64,000 nt of DNA from an uncultured Burkholderiales bacterium. GTDB lineage: Bacteria; Pseudomonadota; Gammaproteobacteria; Burkholderiales; Burkholderiaceae_C. The stretch lies in assembly GCA_903910745.1 (NCBI GenBank), contig CAIWAO010000067.1, forward strand, positions 1 through 64,000, in the 5' to 3' direction. The notes under the pieces were generated by a model. It searched no databases, was not told the DNA's origin, and saw nothing but the letters and a program-made list of their open reading frames with translations. Of this stretch, positions 61,141-64,000 are shown piece by piece (position 1 is the stretch's first letter; each line of letters opens with the position of its first letter). The position numbers were made by a program, and so were the translations under genes.

Positions 61141-61175
61141 TTAACTACTCCCCCGTCGTACACTCGGGGGGTTAA
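61141..61175 (+). promoter_or_regulatory. GC-rich leader hairpin upstream of FAD-linked oxidase gene
   Basis: TTAAC-tact-CCCCCG-tcgtacact-CGGGGG-GTTAA, ending 29 nt before the start codon. Confidence 0.4.
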
Positions 61176-61204
61176 ATACACTAACGAGTTTTAAGGTTGT
61201 TTTA

Positions 61205-62641
61205 ATGAATGCTCCAATCCCTGCAAGCCATCTTGCACCTGAGATTAAACCACGCCACATACCTGCTGAGTTTATAGATGAACTTAAAACTCGCTTTGGT
61301 GATCAATGCTCTACTGCATTGGCGGTTAGAGAACAACACGGACGTGACGAATCTGCATTTGTAAGCATCCCCCCGCCCTCGGTCGTGGTATTTGCTAAAA
61401 ATACCCTGGACATTTCAGACGCTGTAAGGATCGCTGAACGGTTCTCGGTTCCAATCATTCCCTTCGGCGTGGGCTCCTCTTTAGAGGGGCATTTACTTGC
61501 TGTACAAGGCGGCATGAGTCTAGATGTTAGCCAAATGAATAAAATCTTGTCCATCAATGCGGAGGACCTGACTGTAACGGTTCAGCCAGGCACAACACGC
61601 ATGCAACTCAACAATGAGCTCAAGAGCACGGGATTGTTTTTTCCTATCGACCCAGGTGCCGATGCATCTATAGGCGGTATGTGTGCAACGCGAGCAAGCG
61701 GGACCAATGCCGTCAGATACGGAACGATGCGTGAAAATGTATTGGCTCTTGAGGTAGTAAATGCCAAAGGTGAGATTATCAAAACCGGGACAAGAGCAAA
61801 GAAATCAAGTGCGGGCTATGACTTAACGCGTCTTTTTGTTGGTAGCGAGGGTACCCTTGGCGTCATTAGTGAAATTACTCTCAAGATTTATCCACTGCCT
61901 GAAGCAATTTCTGCTGCCATTTGTTCTTTTCCCTCTATAGAGTCCGCAGTCTTGACAACGATTCAAATTATTCAAATGGGTATTCCAATCGCTCGCGTTG
62001 AACTCATTGACAAAAATACTGTTCGTATGGTGAATGCTCATACAAAACTAACTTTATCTGAGCAACCCCTTTTGCTTATGGAGTTTCACGGCAGCCCAGA
62101 TGGGGTTAAAGAACAGGCTCAAAGCGTTCAAGAGATTGCGCACGAACACGGGGGTGAGGATTTTGAATGGGCAAGCACTCCAGAGGAAAGAACAAGACTT
62201 TGGAGCGCAAGACACAATGCATATTTCGCGGCCATTCAATCTCGTCCCGGATGCCGAGCAATCTCTACTGACACTTGTGTGCCCATCAGTAGACTCGCTG
62301 ACTGTTTGCTTAAGTCAGTTGAAGAAACAGAAGCGTCTTCGATACCTTTCTTTTTGGTCGGTCACGTTGGAGACGGTAATTTTCACTTTGGCTATTTAAT
62401 TGATCCTAACAACCCATCAGAGAGAGAGACCGCTGAACAACTTAACGATAAGTTAGTTGCAAGAGCCCTTAGTATGGGTGGAACTTGCTCTGGGGAGCAC
62501 GGAATTGGACTTCACAAAATGGGGTTTTTAATAGACGAAGCAGGAGAGGCGGCTGTAGATATGATGCGAACAATTAAAGTCGCCCTAGACCCTAAAAATA
62601 TTATGAATCCTGGAAAGATTTTTTCGTTTACGACCAAGTAA
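61205..62641 (+). CDS. FAD-linked oxidase, D-lactate dehydrogenase (cytochrome)-like
   Basis: PFGVGSSLEGHLLAVQGGMSLDVSQMNKIL; GADASIGGMCATRASGTNAVRYGTM; GHVGDGNFHFG; GEHGIGLHK. Confidence 0.9.
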   Translation: MNAPIPASHLAPEIKPRHIPAEFIDELKTRFGDQCSTALAVREQHGRDESAFVSIPPPSVVVFAKNTLDISDAVRIAERFSVPIIPFGVGSSLEGHLLAVQGGMSLDVSQMNKILSINAEDLTVTVQPGTTRMQLNNELKSTGLFFPIDPGADASIGGMCATRASGTNAVRYGTMRENVLALEVVNAKGEIIKTGTRAKKSSAGYDLTRLFVGSEGTLGVISEITLKIYPLPEAISAAICSFPSIESAVLTTIQIIQMGIPIARVELIDKNTVRMVNAHTKLTLSEQPLLLMEFHGSPDGVKEQAQSVQEIAHEHGGEDFEWASTPEERTRLWSARHNAYFAAIQSRPGCRAISTDTCVPISRLADCLLKSVEETEASSIPFFLVGHVGDGNFHFGYLIDPNNPSERETAEQLNDKLVARALSMGGTCSGEHGIGLHKMGFLIDEAGEAAVDMMRTIKVALDPKNIMNPGKIFSFTTK

Positions 62642-62645
62642 AAAC

Positions 62646-63578
62646 TTACGAAACTATCGCACGCAATTTATCAATCAATCCATTAAGCTCATCTAGTGAG
62701 CCGAATTGAATGGTCAGTTCACCCATTTCTTGAGTTTTCCCGTGCCGTTTTATTTTTTTCTTAACAGACACCTCTACGGCAGCCGTCAATAAGTCTGATA
62801 GTTCTTCCTCTATTCTAAGAATATCTCCAGATTTGACCTTGGATTTGCTGTTTTTAACCTTGTTTTCGGATGTGTTAGATTTAATTCTTTTTATAAGTTG
62901 TTCCGCATCACGAACTGACATTTTTTTTGCTGTCATTTGATGCGCCGCAGATATTTGCTCTGCCTGCTCTAGGCCCAGTAAAGCCCGAGCATGGCCCATG
63001 TCCAAATCGCCTGCCATTAACAAGTCTTGAACAGGTTTAGTAAGGTTCAAAAGTCGCAATAGGTTGGACGCCGCGCTCCTCGATCTACCAACTGCTTGCG
63101 CTGCTTGCTCATGGCTGAGACCAAACTCTTTTACCAATCGTTCTAAACCATGCGCCTCCTCAAGTGGATTCAAATCCTCGCGTTGAATATTCTCTATCAA
63201 CGCCATTGCTGCCGCTGCTTCATTAGGCACATCACGAACCAACACAGGCACCGACTGAAGACCGGCTAATTTTGCAGCTCTAAAGCGCCTTTCTCCAGCA
63301 ATAATCTCATATTTTTCTTTATTAGGTCCATCCTTTAAAAGGCGAACCAAAATAGGTTGCATGATTCCTTGTGCTTTAATACTTTCAGCTAGCTCATACA
63401 AAGCACCCTCATCCATTCGAGTGCGGGGTTGATACATACCAGCAACCATTTCTGTAAGCTTTAAAACGGTGGGCGCCCCTGATGCATCTTGATCCCCCCC
63501 GTCAGTTGTATCTTTAACGGCTGGGCCGAGCAGTGACTCTAGCCCTCGCCCTAACCCTTTAGGTTTTTTAGTTACCAT
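62646..63578 (-). CDS. parB: Chromosome partitioning protein ParB
   Basis: KPKGLGRGLESLLG; YEIIAGERRFRAAKLAGL; ALIENIQREDLNPLEEA. Confidence 0.98.
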   Translation of the reverse strand: MVTKKPKGLGRGLESLLGPAVKDTTDGGDQDASGAPTVLKLTEMVAGMYQPRTRMDEGALYELAESIKAQGIMQPILVRLLKDGPNKEKYEIIAGERRFRAAKLAGLQSVPVLVRDVPNEAAAAMALIENIQREDLNPLEEAHGLERLVKEFGLSHEQAAQAVGRSRSAASNLLRLLNLTKPVQDLLMAGDLDMGHARALLGLEQAEQISAAHQMTAKKMSVRDAEQLIKRIKSNTSENKVKNSKSKVKSGDILRIEEELSDLLTAAVEVSVKKKIKRHGKTQEMGELTIQFGSLDELNGLIDKLRAIVS

Positions 63579-63590
63579 GTTAATACTTTC

Positions 63591-64000
63591 TTATTTGTTT
63601 TGGTCGGGATTAAGTCTGTCTACAATTTCCTGTGCAAACTCGAGGAAGGCTTGACTGCCTTTGGCCAAAGGATCAAACACCACGCCAGGCAAACCATAAC
63701 TCGGTGCCTCTGCCAAGCGCACATTTCTGGGAATCACCGCATTAAAAACTTTATCTTTAAAGTGATCTTTTAGTTGATCACTCACTTGTTGCTGCAATGT
63801 GACCCTTGGATCGAACATGACTCTTAGCAAGCCTATTATTTTCAGATCCTTATTTAAATTTGCATGAACTTGTTTGATAGTATTCACAAGATCCGTTAAA
63901 CCCTCCAGTGCAAAGTACTCACATTGCATCGGCACAACTACTCCCTGAGCAGCACACAAACCATTAAGGGTCAACATGGACAATGAGGGTGGGCAATCAA
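63591..64000 (-). CDS. parA: ParA-family chromosome partitioning ATPase (C-terminal part; 5' end beyond window)
   Basis: Frame stays open to the window edge (DCPPSLSMLTLNGLCAAQGVVVPMQCEYFALEGLTDLVNTI): Walker A' / B region of ParA/Soj. Confidence 0.96.
   Translation of the reverse strand, partial: DCPPSLSMLTLNGLCAAQGVVVPMQCEYFALEGLTDLVNTIKQVHANLNKDLKIIGLLRVMFDPRVTLQQQVSDQLKDHFKDKVFNAVIPRNVRLAEAPSYGLPGVVFDPLAKGSQAFLEFAQEIVDRLNPDQNK

Overview
This 64 kb window is a gene-dense, AT-leaning bacterial chromosome segment. Gene content and order (sucCD, recA-recX, secDF, pgk/pyk/fba, purCEK, uvrA, glcEF, gap, maeB, mnmA, parAB) point to a betaproteobacterium of the Burkholderiales; the genus is not assigned. 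Most of it is housekeeping: central carbon metabolism, DNA repair, translation and secretion. The left edge carries the 3' end of an IS200/IS605-type TnpA and a probable right-end hairpin that supplies the C-terminus of the next antisense ORF. The right edge cuts through parA. I found no tRNA, rRNA, CRISPR array, prophage or canonical defence island. One CDS missing from the ORF track, a 58-aa rubredoxin, is present at 51293..51469. The most distinctive locus is 8.0-12.4 kb: a eukaryotic-type SET-domain protein (operonic with birA) divergent from a topoisomerase III that ends in a Lys/Thr/Pro-rich histone-H1-like linker plus a SWIB domain. This is a candidate nucleoid/chromatin-like modification module. 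Other leads are a GDSL lipoprotein with Ala at the nucleophile position, a UDG-family protein with an eroded motif A, a Glu5-to-Gln pseudopilin, a terminator-like hairpin inside recX, a strong hairpin/possible sRNA upstream of an orphan barstar-like gene, a perfect 12-bp dyad upstream of glcE, LexA- and MarR-type operator candidates, and partner genes absent from their usual neighbourhoods (dprA, coaX, amgK, glcD). All family calls were made by eye; no searches were run.
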